From the NCBI GenBank assembly GCA_023228925.1, contig JALOAF010000036.1, positions 1 to 7,745 of the forward strand: 7,745 nt of DNA, read 5' to 3'. Positions 6,888 through 7,745 of this stretch are shown here, piece after piece (the first letter of the stretch is position 1; each line of letters starts with the position of its first letter). The notes below the pieces were generated by a model. That model saw only the letters and a program-made list of their open reading frames with translations. It searched no databases and was not told the origin of the DNA. The position numbers were made by a program, and so were the translations under genes. Source of the stretch: Candidatus Absconditabacterales bacterium. Lineage in GTDB: Bacteria; Patescibacteriota; Gracilibacteria; Absconditabacterales; Absconditicoccaceae.

Positions 6888-7434
6888 TGTTTATTACTTT
6901 AGCATTTAAAACAAATTCAAAACTTCTATCAGAAACTCTATTATAGCTTCTAATCGTAATATCTTTAATAAAATCTAGCTCTTGAAATCTTTCCAATAAT
7001 GCCTTGAAACCTCATGTTGGAGAATTATAGTATAATGCTTTCAATGTAGAAACATTTCACTTTAAAGTAATTTCATCCAAACTCACATTAAAATCAGACA
7101 AAGTAATAATATCATCTGAATTTGGATCTAAATTTTTTAAATCTTGAAAAATTTGCAATATTTTTGGAATATGTTCAAACCATGGCATTTCTAGTACTTT
7201 TTCCTCTAAATCACTTACCAATAAAAATCTATCATAACTAGTAGCTCTTTCGTAGGCTGAAAGTTCTTGTTCTTGTAGTTGTAAAGATTCTTTATTTTCA
7301 GCTATTTGCTTCTGAAATAAAAAAACAGATACTTTGAAAAAAGCCAATCAAAGTATGGATAAAATTAGTAAAAACACCAAAAATCTAAATGTCTTTTCTC
7401 GAGTGTTTTTTATTTTTTTTTGCTTTTTTACCAT
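6874..7434 (-). CDS. PilN-like type IV pilus assembly protein (186 aa), TGA = Gly
   Basis: First gene of the pilus cluster. A basic N-terminus (MVKKQKKIKNTREK) precedes one membrane helix at about 16-40. A Gln/Glu/Leu-rich coiled coil follows at about 41-62, then a C-terminal domain whose last 65 residues have the PilN pattern: 'VSLDEITLKGN' (117-127), a helix 'FKALLERFQEL' (143-153), and strands 'DITIRSY' and 'SFEFVLNAKV'. The length is typical of PilN (about 180-200), but the conserved cytoplasmic INLLP motif that binds PilM is missing. Four TGA codons are Gly; without them the gene breaks into pieces, the longest at 7057-7347. The stop codon lies 14 nt inside the PilO-like gene. Family identity is moderately sure; an alternative is a generic fimbrial assembly protein. 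One CGA codon is at residue 12. Confidence 0.8.
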
Positions 7435-7462
7435 TTGTTTTATTAAAATTTAAACTATATTT

Positions 7463-7490
7463 ATTATAGTTATAAAAATATTTTTTTCAA
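7463..7490 (-). promoter_or_regulatory. Promoter of the pilus operon
   Basis: On the minus strand TTGAAA (7485-7490), 16-bp spacer and a perfect TATAAT (7463-7468). The start would be near 7456, with a leader of about 22 nt to the PilN-like ATG at 7434. A palindrome, AACTATA / TATAGTT (7453-7459 and 7465-7471), overlaps the -10 and start site and could be an operator. Confidence 0.62.
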
Positions 7491-7511
7491 AAATACTTAA
7501 ATAAATATAAA

Positions 7512-7551
7512 CAAATACAACCATTTTTCAAAAAAAGTTATGTTGTATTTG
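7512..7551. repeat. Long hairpin, possible terminator upstream of the pilus promoter
   Basis: Arms caaatacaac (7512-7521) and gttgtatttg (7542-7551) form a perfect 10-bp stem, and the loop contains a further T/A-rich helix. On the plus strand it is followed by ga and five T; on the minus strand by a T-rich tract TTTATATTTATTT. It may terminate transcripts from either side and so insulate the pilus promoter. Confidence 0.5.
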
Positions 7552-7657
7552 AGTTTTTAAACAAAATAACATTAAAAAATAAAACATGAACTACATTTTA
7601 ACATTAATAGTAAAAAAGACGGCATAATTAAAAAAAATGTGTGGCTAAAACAATAGG

Positions 7658-7695
7658 AAACAGTAGAAGGTAATTGTTTTATCTACTGTTTTTTT
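7658..7695 (+). terminator. Intrinsic terminator with no gene before it
   Basis: Arms aaacagtaga (7658-7667) and tctactgttt (7682-7691) are a perfect 10-bp stem with a 14-nt loop, ending in seven T (7689-7695). On the minus strand only TTT follows, so the plus strand is its natural direction. No plus-strand gene lies between it and the divergent pilus operon, so it would end a short RNA or a transcript that begins in the intergenic region. Confidence 0.7.
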
Positions 7696-7745
7696 ATAAA
7701 TGCAATATAAAATTTGTAAAAAATGTTGAGAAAAGAAGGTTAAAA

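Larger units (their letters stand above)
7435..7745. other. Gene-free region at the right end (311 bp)
   Basis: It holds the pilus promoter, a 10-bp hairpin and an orphan plus-strand terminator, described separately. Beyond 7695 nothing is recognisable. The longest ATG-initiated peptide is about 13 codons (near 7586) and is not credible. An octamer, taacatta, repeats at 7567 and 7599, which may be chance. Confidence 0.6.

Noticed and set aside
1..7745. TGA read as tryptophan (mycoplasma-like code 4)
   Set aside because: TGA sits at conserved glycines in PilC and prepilins, and TGG is used for Trp in most of the genes.

Overview
This AT-rich window (by eye well under 30% GC) reads as a chromosomal segment of a Candidate Phyla Radiation bacterium that decodes TGA as glycine (translation table 25, Gracilibacteria / Absconditabacteria-SR1). 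Read with the standard code, every gene breaks at in-frame TGA codons. With TGA = Gly, nine uninterrupted genes appear. By hand count they hold about 68 TGA codons against about 45 GGN. Gly rather than Trp is fixed by conserved positions: the PilC 'GExSG' and 'VGEET' glycines and the prepilin 'IIGIL' glycine are TGA, while tryptophans use TGG. Nine CGA codons are also present, and several sit where Trp or another aromatic fits much better than Arg. This suggests a second reassignment (CGA to Trp), as reported for some Absconditabacteria.

Layout. Positions 16-660 (minus): a 214-residue protein made almost wholly of eight 22-residue HEAT-like repeats, arranged as a duplicated block of four. Positions 661-1047: a gene-free divergent region with a promoter for each side. 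Positions 1048-1884 (plus): a membrane-anchored protein with a DKNYY-like motif. Positions 1914-1945: a terminator that can serve both strands. Positions 1969-7434 (minus): a seven-gene type IV pilus cluster, in transcription order PilN-like, PilO-like, PilC, then four prepilin-like proteins (FimT/GspH-like, PilV-like, PilW-like, PilX/GspK-like). Positions 7435-7745: a gene-free region with the pilus promoter, a long hairpin and an orphan plus-strand terminator.

How it works together. PilN and PilO form the periplasm-facing alignment subcomplex, PilC is the inner-membrane platform, and the minor pilins would prime and tip the fibre. PilM, the PilB/PilT ATPases, the major pilin and prepilin peptidase are not in the window and must be encoded elsewhere. 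Genes A, B and C overlap or abut (14-nt and 1-nt overlaps), as do the last three minor pilins, so the cluster is probably one operon with one or two internal promoters. No start codon has a Shine-Dalgarno sequence. The three best promoter candidates all have 16-bp spacers.
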